Below, in pieces: positions 1-8,424 of a DNA stretch of 64,000 nucleotides. The stretch spans positions 21,657-85,656 of the forward strand of contig DFQF01000027.1 of NCBI GenBank assembly GCA_002377645.1. Direction: 5' to 3'. This stretch comes from Nitrospinaceae bacterium UBA3496. Lineage in GTDB: Bacteria; UBA8248. The first letter of the stretch is position 1. The number at the start of each line of letters is the position of its first letter. The position numbers and the translations under genes are program-made. Below the pieces are notes generated by a model. That model searched no databases and was not told the DNA's origin. It saw nothing but the letters and a program-made list of their open reading frames with translations.

Positions 1-383
1 GTTGTGACTAAATTTCTAAGTAAGTAAGTTGTTCTAACTAGTTTTGCATGGGTCAATGCTCTTCTAGGACTAGAAACATCATCGGACAATCGTGATATGT
101 ATTCTAAACCACCAGCGTTGTCTAAAGTTCCACTCTTTTTAAGAGTATCTGCTAAAGTAATTAGATCTATTGGCTCTTGTTTTTCAAAAAGAGAAACAAT
201 AGCATCAAAAATAGCCCTGTGACTTACTCTATAGAAATGATTGGAACGTACTACTTCAAGAATAGAAGAAACAATTCCATTATCAAGCAACATAGCCCCA
301 AGTACGCTTTGTTCAGCTTCTATATTTTGCGGTGGCAGGTAATCAGAATTTGATTTTTTTTCATCTTTGGGAGGTGTTCTCAA
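1..383 (-). CDS. dnaB: Replicative DNA helicase DnaB, N-terminal part (runs off left edge)
   Basis: Translation of the minus strand from 383 gives about 127 residues that read like the DnaB N-terminal domain, with PPQNIEAEQSVLGAMLLD near residue 15 and a helical-hairpin region with DLITLADTLKKSG further on. The gene continues beyond position 1, so the RecA-like ATPase domain is not visible. DnaB is the hexameric helicase that unwinds the replication fork. The start is a TTG at 383 preceded by GGAGG and a run of T; the first in-frame ATG lies inside the conserved domain, so TTG is the best choice. It is the last visible gene of the rpsF-ssb-rpsR-rplI-dnaB group, a common bacterial order. Its probable loader partner, a DciA-like protein, is at 10127-10645. 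Confidence 0.93.
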   Translation of the reverse strand, partial: MRTPPKDEKKSNSDYLPPQNIEAEQSVLGAMLLDNGIVSSILEVVRSNHFYRVSHRAIFDAIVSLFEKQEPIDLITLADTLKKSGTLDNAGGLEYISRLSDDVSSPRRALTHAKLVRTTYLLRNLVT

Positions 384-475
384 AAAAAAACCTCCATTCT
401 CATAAAACCAAAAGAAGAATAGTAAAAACTTATATGATTAATACATTTTATTGCTAAAGGTAAATATCAGAAAAA

Positions 476-1051
476 TCATTCCGTTTCCGTATCTGTCTTA
501 GCTGAATCGACAGGTTTTTCTTCTGAATCAGCAGGCCCTTCTCCATCTTCTGAACCAACAAGCTGTTCTTCCTGTTCAGAATCTTCAACTTCATTTTGTT
601 CCTCTGCTTCATCTTGAAGAACATTTACACTTACAATAGGCCTAACGTCTTCATGTAATCGAATAGGTATTTCAAAAACACCTACCTTTTTAATCGGTTC
701 TTCTAAAATGATTTTTTTTCTATCTATTTGAATACCTAATTTAGCAAGCTCCTCTTCAATCATTCTATTGGTCAAAGAACCAAACAAGCGTCCATCAGGA
801 CCAGCCTTAAGATGAAATTCAAGTTTAATATTGCTAAACTTAGAAGCACTTTCTTCTGCATCTCTTTTGGCTGCCTGTACTTGCGCTTCTCTAAGTAACT
901 TTTCATGTTGACTAATTTTTACATTTCCAGTCGAGGCATGCAATGCCAAATTATTAGGCAACAAATAATTCATTCCATAACCGTCTGAAACGTCTACCAC
1001 ATCACCTGCTTCACCCAATTGGTCAATGTCTTTCCTTAAAATCAAACGCAA
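476..1051 (-). CDS. rplI: 50S ribosomal protein L9 with acidic C-terminal tail
   Basis: The N-terminal half is a typical L9: MRLILRKDIDQLG followed by a GYGMNYLLP segment, a long connecting helix rich in Lys/Glu/Ala, and the rRNA-binding C-terminal domain (GRLFGSLTN near residue 90). L9 stabilises the L1 stalk region and reading-frame maintenance. The protein is 191 residues, longer than the usual about 150, because of a roughly 40-residue tail made mostly of Glu, Asp and Ser. The tail is in frame and continuous with the domain, so it is not an annotation artefact. It sits 17 bases after rpsR in the ribosomal operon. Confidence 0.96.
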   Translation of the reverse strand: MRLILRKDIDQLGEAGDVVDVSDGYGMNYLLPNNLALHASTGNVKISQHEKLLREAQVQAAKRDAEESASKFSNIKLEFHLKAGPDGRLFGSLTNRMIEEELAKLGIQIDRKKIILEEPIKKVGVFEIPIRLHEDVRPIVSVNVLQDEAEEQNEVEDSEQEEQLVGSEDGEGPADSEEKPVDSAKTDTETE

Positions 1052-1068
1052 GATGTTATCCCCTTTAC

Positions 1069-1338
1069 TTAAGAACGATCAATTGTATATGGCATCAAGG
1101 CCATATAACGCGCTCTCTTTACAGCTGTAGTTAATTGTCTTTGATAAAACGCAGTCGTTCCAGTTACTCTTCTTGGAATAATTTTTCCTCTTTCACTAAC
1201 CATATTTTTTAATGTTTTCACATCTTTATAATCTATATAAAAAATCCCTTCAGTAGTAAAACGACAGATTTTCTGCCTTTGGAAACGCTTTCTTTTTTTT
1301 CTTCTGTTATCTGAATATCCTCGAGGAACTATCGGCAT
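1069..1338 (-). CDS. rpsR: 30S ribosomal protein S18
   Basis: An 89-residue basic protein with the S18 core: [12 protein letters not shown], then [28 protein letters not shown] in two steps, and a C-terminal [11 protein letters not shown]18 pairs with S6 (rpsF, same operon) on the small-subunit platform. Only one cysteine remains in the N-terminal region (CRFT where zinc-binding versions have CRFC), so this is the zinc-independent form. It lies between ssb and rplI with short gaps and should be cotranscribed with them. Confidence 0.97.
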   Translation of the reverse strand: MPIVPRGYSDNRRKKRKRFQRQKICRFTTEGIFYIDYKDVKTLKNMVSERGKIIPRRVTGTTAFYQRQLTTAVKRARYMALMPYTIDRS

Positions 1339-1361
1339 AAAAAACTCCTAATCAACAAACA

Positions 1362-1799
1362 TTAAAAAGGGATATCATCATCTTTAATAGTTGAACTGTC
1401 ATACGTATCTTCACTAAAACTAGTAGCTTGAGAACCTGTCTGTCCACCCATAGAAGCATCTCGAGGTTTGATAAAGTGTACGTTATAAGCAACCACTTCG
1501 TGCTTGCTTCTCCTCTCCCCTTCTTTCGTTTCCCAGGAATTAAAAGCAAGTCTTCCTTCTACCAACACAGGACTTCCTTTTCCCAATTGTTCCTCAGACC
1601 ATTCTCCCTGCTTACCAAAGACTACAATATCCACAAAACAAGTTTCCTCTTTCCACTCATCACCACTTCTGTATCTTCTGTTAACAGCCAAACCAAAATT
1701 TACAACCGCTGTTCCCGAAGGCAGGAAACGCTTTTCTGGATCACGAGTTAGATTACCTCTTAAATAAACACTGTTTAAAGACATAAGAAACCTCCACAA
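1362..1799 (-). CDS. ssb: Single-stranded DNA-binding protein
   Basis: The 145-residue product starts SLNSVYLRGNLTRDPE after a short leader and carries an OB fold over about residues 8-115, then a Gln/Ser/Thr-rich linker and the acidic tip DDDIPF that docks replication and repair partners. It coats single-stranded DNA during replication, repair and recombination. Located between rpsF and rpsR, as in many bacteria. The listed ATG at 1799 gives MWRFLMSLNSVYL; an internal ATG at 1784 (MSLNSVYL) is closer to the usual family start and follows GGAGG, so the true N-terminus may be five residues shorter. Confidence 0.96.
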   Translation of the reverse strand: MWRFLMSLNSVYLRGNLTRDPEKRFLPSGTAVVNFGLAVNRRYRSGDEWKEETCFVDIVVFGKQGEWSEEQLGKGSPVLVEGRLAFNSWETKEGERRSKHEVVAYNVHFIKPRDASMGGQTGSQATSFSEDTYDSSTIKDDDIPF

Positions 1800-1823
1800 T
1801 CACTATTTTCAAGGCAGAAGAAA

Positions 1824-2177
1824 CTAACTTTCATCCTTGACTTCTTGAGCAGCCTGATGATCAACTGTCTTTTTAATTTTCCTCAAGACAGATTCTTCTA
1901 TACGTATAGTCATATACCTGAAAGTTTCTTCGTCTAATCTCATACCTTGTTCCATATCCGAGATAACTTCTTTTTCCGCTTTATAAGTAACTACAAAGTA
2001 AGTGCCATGTCTTTGCTTATTAATAGGATAAGCTAAACGTTTTTTTCCGAGACGATCTACGGAAATAACTTCAGAACCATTTCCCTTCAAATGATTCTCA
2101 ACTCCTTGAATCTTTTTTTCTACCGCATCTTCATCTAATTCAGGAGACAAAAGTACCATAGTTTCATACTGACGCAT
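1824..2177 (-). CDS. rpsF: 30S ribosomal protein S6
   Basis: A 117-residue protein beginning MRQYETMVLLSPELDE, the standard S6 opening, with the central LGKKRLAYPINKQRHGTY motif and a charged C-terminal tail. S6 forms a heterodimer with S18 on the 30S platform. It is the first gene of the visible rpsF-ssb-rpsR-rplI-dnaB cluster; the 63-base gap upstream, after hppA, could hold the operon promoter, but no convincing -35/-10 pair stands out. Confidence 0.97.
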   Translation of the reverse strand: MRQYETMVLLSPELDEDAVEKKIQGVENHLKGNGSEVISVDRLGKKRLAYPINKQRHGTYFVVTYKAEKEVISDMEQGMRLDEETFRYMTIRIEESVLRKIKKTVDHQAAQEVKDES

Positions 2178-2240
2178 TCACGAAACCTCCAAACTAACAA
2201 AAAACGAAAAAAGAAAAACTAATACTACATCATTCAAAAA

Positions 2241-4232
2241 CTAAAACAAAGGTGCCAGAACAAGAGAAACAATAGACATTAACTTAATAAGGATATTCAT
2301 AGAGGGACCAGAGGTGTCTTTCATTGGGTCACCAACTGTATCACCAACTACAGCTGCCTTATGTGCCTCTGAACCTTTCCCTCCAAGCTTACCGTCTTCT
2401 ATTTCTTTTTTAGCGTTATCCCAAGCACCACCTGCATTAGCCATAAGTAATGCTAATAGAACCCCTGACAACAAAGCTCCTGCCAACATACCACCAAGAG
2501 CTTCCTTGCCCATAGCAAAACCCACTATTATAGGAACAACTACGGCAGTTACACCTGGAAGAACCATTTCTTTCAATGCGGCTTGAGTACTAATATCAAT
2601 ACATCTACTACTATCTGGCTCTGATGTACCTTCCATAATTCCTTTGTCTTCTTGGAACTGCCTTCTTATCTCTTGGATCATTATGAATGCAGCCTTACCT
2701 ACAGAATTCATTGTCAAAGAACCAATAATAAAAGGAACAGCACCACCTATCAACAATCCTGCAACCACATTAGCATCTTGTAAGTCTATAGATTTTACTC
2801 CAGCCGCTTTAGTATAAGCAGCATAGAATGCTAAAGCAGTTAATGCAGCAGAACCGATTGCAAAACCTTTTCCAATCGCCGCTGTTGTATTTCCTAAGGC
2901 ATCTAACCCATCAGTGATTTCTCTAGTTTCTGGTCCTAATTGACTCATCTCTGTAATTCCACCTGCATTGTCAGCGATTGGACCATAAGCATCTACCGAC
3001 ATTGTGATTCCAATAGTTGCAAGCATACCAACAGCAGCAACAGAAATGCCGTATAAATCTGCCAATTGATTTGATATTAAAGTAATAATTGCGAGAACAA
3101 CTAGTGGGGCACATACACTTTCCAGACCAACAGCAAATCCACTAATAATATTAGTTGCAACACCTGTTTCTGATGCATCAACTATCTTACCAACCGGTTT
3201 GCCACCCGTGCCAGTATAATATTCAGTCAACAAACCAATAGCTATTCCACCTAATGTCCCAATTAAGATAGAAGCGAAAATCGAAATAGGTAATCCCATT
3301 TTATTAGTTACAAAGTAAGCAAGGATCACAAAAACTAAAGCTGCTAGGAATGTAGAACTTCTCAACGCAGTAGCAGGATTTGCACCTGAAAGTAACTTCA
3401 TAGACCCAATACCAATTACTGAAGAGACAAGACCCATCATTGCGAGCAATAACGGTAATGCCATTGCCGCAGAGGTGTTGATGCCCATCCCTATCATCGA
3501 ACCTATAAAGATCGTAGAAATAATGGCTCCAACATATGATTCAAAAAGGTCAGCGCCCATCCCAGCAACGTCTCCAACACAGTCACCCACGTTATCTGCA
3601 ATAACGGCAGGATTTCTAGGGTCATCCTCTGGGATATTTGCCTCTACTTTTCCAACCAAATCTGCTCCAACATCAGCAGTTTTAGTATAAATACCTCCGC
3701 CAACACGAGCAAAAAGAGCAATAGAACTAGCGCCCATCGAGAAGCCATTTATAATGCTAGCATTACTTTGAGCATTTAGAACATCAAAATGCCAAAAAAG
3801 GAATCCAACACCCAATAGGCCGAGACTAGCAACAGAAAGACCCATAACCGTACCGCCGTAAAATGCCATAGAGAGAGCACCAGATTGCCCACCTCCAGAA
3901 TTAGCAGCCGCAGCGGTTCTTACATTTGCTTTTGTAGCTGCATTCATACCAAAAAATCCCGCTAAAACGGAACAAACAGCACCCGTAATAAAAGACAAAC
4001 CAGTATCAAACGAGATTGCATAACTTAAAATTAAGAAAACAACCAAAACAAAAATAGCTAAGATCTTGTATTCTCTTTTCAGAAAAACCATTGCGCCTTC
4101 ACGAATCTGACCTGCTAGTTTGACCATTAGTTCATTCCCTGGGGATTGTTTGCTAATCCACATATAAATAATCCCAGCAAGTAACAAACCAGCAATTCCA
4201 AAAAAAGCTGCTAAATTAGAAAAAGCAATCAT
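2241..4232 (-). CDS. hppA: Membrane-bound, ion-pumping pyrophosphatase (K+-dependent type)
   Basis: A 663-residue, very hydrophobic protein with about 16 membrane spans and all the landmarks of M-PPases: [27 protein letters not shown], a [13 protein letters not shown] segment and a C-terminal [15 protein letters not shown]. It couples hydrolysis of PPi to H+ or Na+ export across the inner membrane. At the position that separates potassium-dependent from independent enzymes the sequence reads [10 protein letters not shown] (Ala451), whereas independent enzymes have Lys, so this should need K+. Whether it pumps H+ or Na+ cannot be settled here. Residue 218 is Cys in NVGDCVGD where Asn is common. 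A good AGGAGGG lies about 12 bases upstream of the ATG. It stands alone between pth and rpsF. Confidence 0.95.
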   Translation of the reverse strand: MIAFSNLAAFFGIAGLLLAGIIYMWISKQSPGNELMVKLAGQIREGAMVFLKREYKILAIFVLVVFLILSYAISFDTGLSFITGAVCSVLAGFFGMNAATKANVRTAAAANSGGGQSGALSMAFYGGTVMGLSVASLGLLGVGFLFWHFDVLNAQSNASIINGFSMGASSIALFARVGGGIYTKTADVGADLVGKVEANIPEDDPRNPAVIADNVGDCVGDVAGMGADLFESYVGAIISTIFIGSMIGMGINTSAAMALPLLLAMMGLVSSVIGIGSMKLLSGANPATALRSSTFLAALVFVILAYFVTNKMGLPISIFASILIGTLGGIAIGLLTEYYTGTGGKPVGKIVDASETGVATNIISGFAVGLESVCAPLVVLAIITLISNQLADLYGISVAAVGMLATIGITMSVDAYGPIADNAGGITEMSQLGPETREITDGLDALGNTTAAIGKGFAIGSAALTALAFYAAYTKAAGVKSIDLQDANVVAGLLIGGAVPFIIGSLTMNSVGKAAFIMIQEIRRQFQEDKGIMEGTSEPDSSRCIDISTQAALKEMVLPGVTAVVVPIIVGFAMGKEALGGMLAGALLSGVLLALLMANAGGAWDNAKKEIEDGKLGGKGSEAHKAAVVGDTVGDPMKDTSGPSMNILIKLMSIVSLVLAPLF

Positions 4233-4306
4233 CGACTATTCTGACCCTCCTGGTTTAAAAAAAAACCGAAAAAAACAAAAATTTGGGCAATTAAAATTTA
4301 TTAAAA

Positions 4307-4840
4307 CTATGAAACAAAATCAAAGGCCTCTAAGGCCACATCTTCTAAAATTCCATCAATTATTTCCAATTCTTTAGGTGGGAACCGTTTAAGTACCCAA
4401 TCAGAGATTTCTATATCTGTATCCGGTCTCCCTATACCAATTCTAATTCGAGAAAAATCTGAAGTTCCCAATTTCTCGATAATATCACGTACTCCTTTAT
4501 GACCTGCATCGCCACCAGCAATTTTACTTCGAATCGAGCCTAACTTCACATCTATATCATCATGCAGAACTAAGAGATTACTCGGCTCTATATTTCTATA
4601 CTGCGTAAAACTTTTAACACACGAGCCACTTAAATTCATATAAGTTTTTGGTTTTATAACAAAAACTTCTTTTTCACTAATCGAAGCAACTCCATAATCA
4701 ACATTCTTGTCAGATAGGTCAATTTTAATGTCATATTTAACACAAAAAAAATCCAAAGCTCTAAACCCGACATTGTGACGGGTCCTGTCATAATCCTGCT
4801 CAGGATTACCTAAACCTACAATCACTTTTGTGGAGTACAT
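4307..4840 (-). CDS. pth: Peptidyl-tRNA hydrolase
   Basis: The 177-residue product has the Pth fold motifs: VIVGLGNPEQDYDRTRHNVGF with catalytic His22, KPKTYMNLSG, LVLHDDIDV with the assisting Asp, and GHKGVRDI. It releases tRNA from peptidyl-tRNAs that drop off the ribosome. It sits 18 bases downstream of rplY, an arrangement shared by many Proteobacteria. The C-terminal tail is slightly shorter than in E. coli Pth but no core motif is missing. Confidence 0.96.
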   Translation of the reverse strand: MYSTKVIVGLGNPEQDYDRTRHNVGFRALDFFCVKYDIKIDLSDKNVDYGVASISEKEVFVIKPKTYMNLSGSCVKSFTQYRNIEPSNLLVLHDDIDVKLGSIRSKIAGGDAGHKGVRDIIEKLGTSDFSRIRIGIGRPDTDIEISDWVLKRFPPKELEIIDGILEDVALEAFDFVS

Positions 4841-4858
4841 ACATCAACCTTGAGAAAA

Positions 4859-5551
4859 TCAATCTTCGTTTTCTTTCTTCTCAGAATCGTCAGATTCTGT
4901 TTCTTCTTTAGTTTCTTCTCCAGCTTCAGAAGTTACTTCAGAATCAACTTCTTCATCTCCTTCGATGTCTTCTTCGACTTCTTCCTCTTCTTCAGCAGGT
5001 ACTGAAATAGAAAGAACCGGATCATCAAGTTCGTTTAAAAGTCCCACATTCTCAGGCAGTGAAACATCCCTGACATGTAAAACTCCACCAATATCTACAT
5101 CAGATATATCCAGCAAAATTTGTTCTGGTATATCAACAGGGAGACATTCTACTTCAAGTTCCCTAAGAACTTGAGACAAGACACCTCCCATTTTAATTCC
5201 AACTGCCTCTCCCTCAAGCACAAGAGGTACTGAGACGGTGATTTTTTGATCCATTCTAATCTCAAGTAAATCTACATGAACGTAGGAATCATTCATGACA
5301 TTATAATTTAGGTCTTTCACAATCACGGATCTTTCTTTCTTCTTTTCGCCCGCAACCTTCAGTTTAAAAACAACATTACTTCCTGCCGAAGTATTTAAGA
5401 GAGAAGACAACAACTCTGGATTAAATTGAATAGAGACTGGTTTATCAACCCCATAAACAACAGCAGGTATAAGACCATTTTTTCTTAGTCTTTTAGCGTA
5501 ACTCTTTCCTTTTCCTTCTCTTACCTCTGCTTCAAGTATCAAGTCTTCCAT
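4859..5551 (-). CDS. rplY: 50S ribosomal protein L25/CTC family with acidic tail
   Basis: A 230-residue long-form L25 (CTC/TL5 type). The 5S-rRNA-binding N-terminal domain runs from LEAEVREGKGKSYAKRLR to about residue 95, followed by the CTC beta domain (residues 100-185), which includes LREVECLP-like and DISDVDIGGVLHVRDV segments. The last 45 residues are almost pure Glu/Asp/Ser/Thr. L25 binds 5S rRNA in the central protuberance. Acidic tails are known in this family, but it is notable that L9 in the same window also has one. It lies between prs and pth. Confidence 0.94.
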   Translation of the reverse strand: MEDLILEAEVREGKGKSYAKRLRKNGLIPAVVYGVDKPVSIQFNPELLSSLLNTSAGSNVVFKLKVAGEKKKERSVIVKDLNYNVMNDSYVHVDLLEIRMDQKITVSVPLVLEGEAVGIKMGGVLSQVLRELEVECLPVDIPEQILLDISDVDIGGVLHVRDVSLPENVGLLNELDDPVLSISVPAEEEEEVEEDIEGDEEVDSEVTSEAGEETKEETESDDSEKKENED

Positions 5552-5587
5552 ACGTCTTGCTCCGTTTAAAGAAGATAGAATTTTACT

Positions 5588-6532
5588 CTAAATAAAAAGA
5601 CTACTCACAGAAGAATCTTCGTGAATACGAGTAATCGCCTCTGCAAGAAGTTCTCCTATAGTTAAAATTTTCACTTTCCCAGAATCTTTTAACTTTTCTG
5701 GAAGGGGTATAGTATCTGTTGTAACCAATTCTTCCAACACCGAATCTTCAATTCTATCAGAAGCTGGACCTGAAAGAACAGAATGAGTACAACAGGCATA
5801 AACTCTGCTAGCTCCCTTTTCTACCAATGCGGTAGCAGCCTGAGTTAATGTTCCCGCTGTATCTACTATATCGTCAACAATTACAACATCACGTCCTTTC
5901 ACATCACCAATAATTCTCATAACTTCAGATTCATTTGCTCTTTCTCTTCTTTTGTCTATGATACCAAGACCTGCATTAAGTCTTTTCGCGTAGGCTCTTG
6001 CTCTTTCAACACCTCCTGCATCAGGAGAAACTATCACTGGATCATCAAGATCTTTTCTTAAAAAATAATTAATCATTACAGGGGCTGCATAAAGATGGTC
6101 TACCGGAATATCAAAAAAACCCTGAATTTGACCCGCATGTAAATCTATTGTAATAATTCTATCTGCTCCAGCTGCAGTTAAGAGATTAGCTACTAATTTC
6201 GCTGTAATTGGGACCCTAGGCTGTACTTTTCTATCTTGTCTGGCATAAGCAAAATATGGGATTACTGCTGTTATTCTTTCTGCTGAAGATCTCCTGAAAG
6301 CATCTAACATAATAAGCATTTCTATTAAATTTGCATTGCCTGGGTGACACAGGCTCTGTATAGCAAAAACATCCGCACCACGAACATTTTCCTGAATTTG
6401 TACAGAAGTCTCTCCATCACTAAAATCAACAATCTCAATCTCTCCTTTTTTTATTTCCAAGGACTCAAAAATACAATTTGAAAGGAGTGGATTAGACCTT
6501 CCTGAAAAAACTTTTATACGCCTGTTTGCCAA
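5588..6532 (-). CDS. prs: Ribose-phosphate pyrophosphokinase (PRPP synthetase)
   Basis: Makes PRPP from ribose 5-phosphate and ATP for nucleotide, His and Trp synthesis. Visible motifs are RIKVFSG at the N-terminus, DFSDGET, YFAYARQDRK, VSPDAGGVERAR and the PRPP-binding loop VIVDDIVDTAGTL. The frame is open to a TTG at 6601, but the extra 23 residues have no family counterpart. The TTG at 6532 follows AAAGGG with 7 bases between, and gives a 314-residue protein beginning just before RRIKVFSG, the usual length, so I chose it. Lies between ispE and rplY, a conserved neighbourhood. Confidence 0.95.
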   Translation of the reverse strand: MANRRIKVFSGRSNPLLSNCIFESLEIKKGEIEIVDFSDGETSVQIQENVRGADVFAIQSLCHPGNANLIEMLIMLDAFRRSSAERITAVIPYFAYARQDRKVQPRVPITAKLVANLLTAAGADRIITIDLHAGQIQGFFDIPVDHLYAAPVMINYFLRKDLDDPVIVSPDAGGVERARAYAKRLNAGLGIIDKRRERANESEVMRIIGDVKGRDVVIVDDIVDTAGTLTQAATALVEKGASRVYACCTHSVLSGPASDRIEDSVLEELVTTDTIPLPEKLKDSGKVKILTIGELLAEAITRIHEDSSVSSLFI

Positions 6533-6675
6533 AACAATACCCTTTACACTCAAGTAGAACGATAAACCCGAGTTTCTTACTCTATCTGTGAAATTTGTCA
6601 AGTCCAGTTTACAAAAAACTAAAGAGAATTACATTATATCGCATAAATTGAAAAACATTCCAAAGCGATTCTTAA

Positions 6676-7551
6676 TTAGAATTTAAAATTACTATTTTGC
6701 AGGATACTTCTTTCCAAGGGCTTCACAACGGAAACCCATAATTTCTTTTTCGAAGAAAAAAAATTAAATGCATTAACTATGTCCTTTTTTTTTGAAAAAA
6801 TTCCGAAAATTGCAGAACCGCTACCACTTAGAAGTGCTAGTTTTGAGCCAAATGCCAACAATTTTTCCTTATACTCTCTCAGAAAAGGATATCTAGGAAA
6901 AACAACTTTTTCTAAGTCATTTTCTCTACAATCATATCTTTTACTCAAAGTAAATGGTTGATTATTTTTAGTGCGACTTTTTAAGATTTCCTCCCTAGAC
7001 CATCCATAAACGTCATGAGTAGATAAAGAAATAAGGGGTTTAACAATTAAAACATAATTTCTAGAACTAAACTTACAAGGATATGATTTTTTATCACCTT
7101 TTCCCTCAAAAATATAACTTGGACCACCTAAGAAAAACGGCACATCTGCTCCTAATTTCTTCGCTAAACTTTCAAGTTTTTCCGTGGAGTAATTAATTCT
7201 CCAAAGCTTATTCAAAATCCATAACACACACGCAGCGTTACCACTTCCACCTCCTAATCCAGCACCAATTGGAATTTTCTTTTCTAAATTAATGATAGCA
7301 CCTAATTCTTTGTCTCCACATTCGTCACGGAGTAGGTTTGCAGCCTTGTATATAATATTTTCCTTTCCTTTTATTGAAGAATTATCAACCGAAATGTCAA
7401 TCCTTCTCCTTCTTTTGCCTATTACAAGATGATCAAAAAGATCGACCTGCAAAAGATGTGTTTTAACCTCATGAAAGCCATCATCTCTTAAACCAAGGAT
7501 TTTTAGACCCAAATTTATCTTAGCTGGACTCATCATTCGGATTAAAGACAT
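6676..7551 (-). CDS. ispE: 4-diphosphocytidyl-2-C-methyl-D-erythritol kinase
   Basis: A GHMP kinase of 291 residues acting in the MEP pathway to isoprenoid precursors. The family signature is clear: SPAKINLGLKI at the N-terminus, the ATP loop PIGAGLGGGSGNAA around residue 95, and SGSGSAIFGIF near the C-terminus. The ATG is preceded by AGGAG. It follows the LolB-like gene by 15 bases and precedes prs, an order (lolB-ispE-prs) also known in Gammaproteobacteria. The C-terminal third is AT-rich and divergent but unbroken. Confidence 0.95.
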   Translation of the reverse strand: MSLIRMMSPAKINLGLKILGLRDDGFHEVKTHLLQVDLFDHLVIGKRRRRIDISVDNSSIKGKENIIYKAANLLRDECGDKELGAIINLEKKIPIGAGLGGGSGNAACVLWILNKLWRINYSTEKLESLAKKLGADVPFFLGGPSYIFEGKGDKKSYPCKFSSRNYVLIVKPLISLSTHDVYGWSREEILKSRTKNNQPFTLSKRYDCRENDLEKVVFPRYPFLREYKEKLLAFGSKLALLSGSGSAIFGIFSKKKDIVNAFNFFSSKKKLWVSVVKPLERSILQNSNFKF

Positions 7552-7566
7552 CCTTCATTTCTCCTG

Positions 7567-8424
7567 CTAATCGAAAAATAGATGATGAATAGTAATATCG
7601 AAAGGAATCTTCAAATTAAATGCATCTTTTTGAATAGAATCAAACATTGAACTGTTTAGTTCTTCAATTTCAATCTTCAAATGTGCTTTATTTTTCGGAT
7701 TAACTATTAAAATAGTTTTAGGAAATTGTATTCCATCAATTTTTTGATAAGAAAGATAACGAACAAATAATTTTTGACCAGATATATCAATTTTAACTTT
7801 ACTTGGCATTAAAGAAGTTTTATAAATCCAAAATGTTCTAGAGTTCTTCATATCTTTCATTATAGGATGTAAGACTCCTTCTGCCTTATCGAATCTATAG
7901 TTCTTGGGTTCAAACTTTGGTCTTAAAACACTCAAGATTTCAAGAAAAATATCTAACTCTACAGGAATGCCAAACAAATTATTCATTGTTTTTCTGGTAA
8001 AATCTCCTACATATAGTTTCTGTTTTGTAATATTAAATATCTTTAGACTCTTTCCGTTTGCAACGACAGAAAAAAAAGGATTTCCGAAAGGACTTAAAAT
8101 TTCCATCCTAAACGAATTTGGTTTTTTCCAAACAAGAAATGCGTTTCCGGAAAAAGTTCCTTCTTCAAATCCAATTCCTTGATGAAAAAGACTTTCACTT
8201 TTTTCGGATTCAGGAAAAAAAATCTCAAAGGAAACTAAAGTACTAAGAGATCGGATAGACCTATTAGATTTTATTTTCTTAAAAACCTGTCCTTTTCCAG
8301 GGAAAAATTCTGTCTTGTCTTTAAGAAAATTATTTATACTACATGAACTTAATAAAATTCCCAAAAAAAGGAAAAGGAGCATTTTATGAAAATATATTTT
8401 ACTTTCCTTTAAATTTTCAATCAT
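7567..8424 (-). CDS. LolB-like outer-membrane lipoprotein
   Basis: A 285-residue protein with a lipoprotein signal: a hydrophobic stretch at residues 15-25 followed by the lipobox LSSC (Cys28). The mature part is rich in beta-type sequence and has a segment GNAFLVWKKPNSFRMEILSPFG that resembles the LolA/LolB/DUF4292 barrel, which binds lipid acyl chains; LolB receives lipoproteins at the outer membrane. The start overlaps the stop of the TPR gene by 4 bases (ATGA), indicating translational coupling. Position next to ispE supports LolB, but the protein is longer than typical LolB, so the assignment is by analogy and position. Confidence 0.65.
   Translation of the reverse strand: MIENLKESKIYFHKMLLFLFLGILLSSCSINNFLKDKTEFFPGKGQVFKKIKSNRSIRSLSTLVSFEIFFPESEKSESLFHQGIGFEEGTFSGNAFLVWKKPNSFRMEILSPFGNPFFSVVANGKSLKIFNITKQKLYVGDFTRKTMNNLFGIPVELDIFLEILSVLRPKFEPKNYRFDKAEGVLHPIMKDMKNSRTFWIYKTSLMPSKVKIDISGQKLFVRYLSYQKIDGIQFPKTILIVNPKNKAHLKIEIEELNSSMFDSIQKDAFNLKIPFDITIHHLFFD

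Noticed and set aside
1428-1767. Plus-strand ORFs over ssb
   Set aside because: Shadow frames of ssb, which is a full, confidently recognised gene.
4245-4275. GGTTT ... AAACC around an A-run upstream of hppA as a riboswitch or terminator
   Set aside because: The stem is only five pairs with a homopolymer loop, too weak to support a regulatory call.
6533-6601. Upstream TTG start of prs adding 23 residues
   Set aside because: The added sequence has no counterpart in PRPP synthetases and TTG 6532 has a better Shine-Dalgarno.
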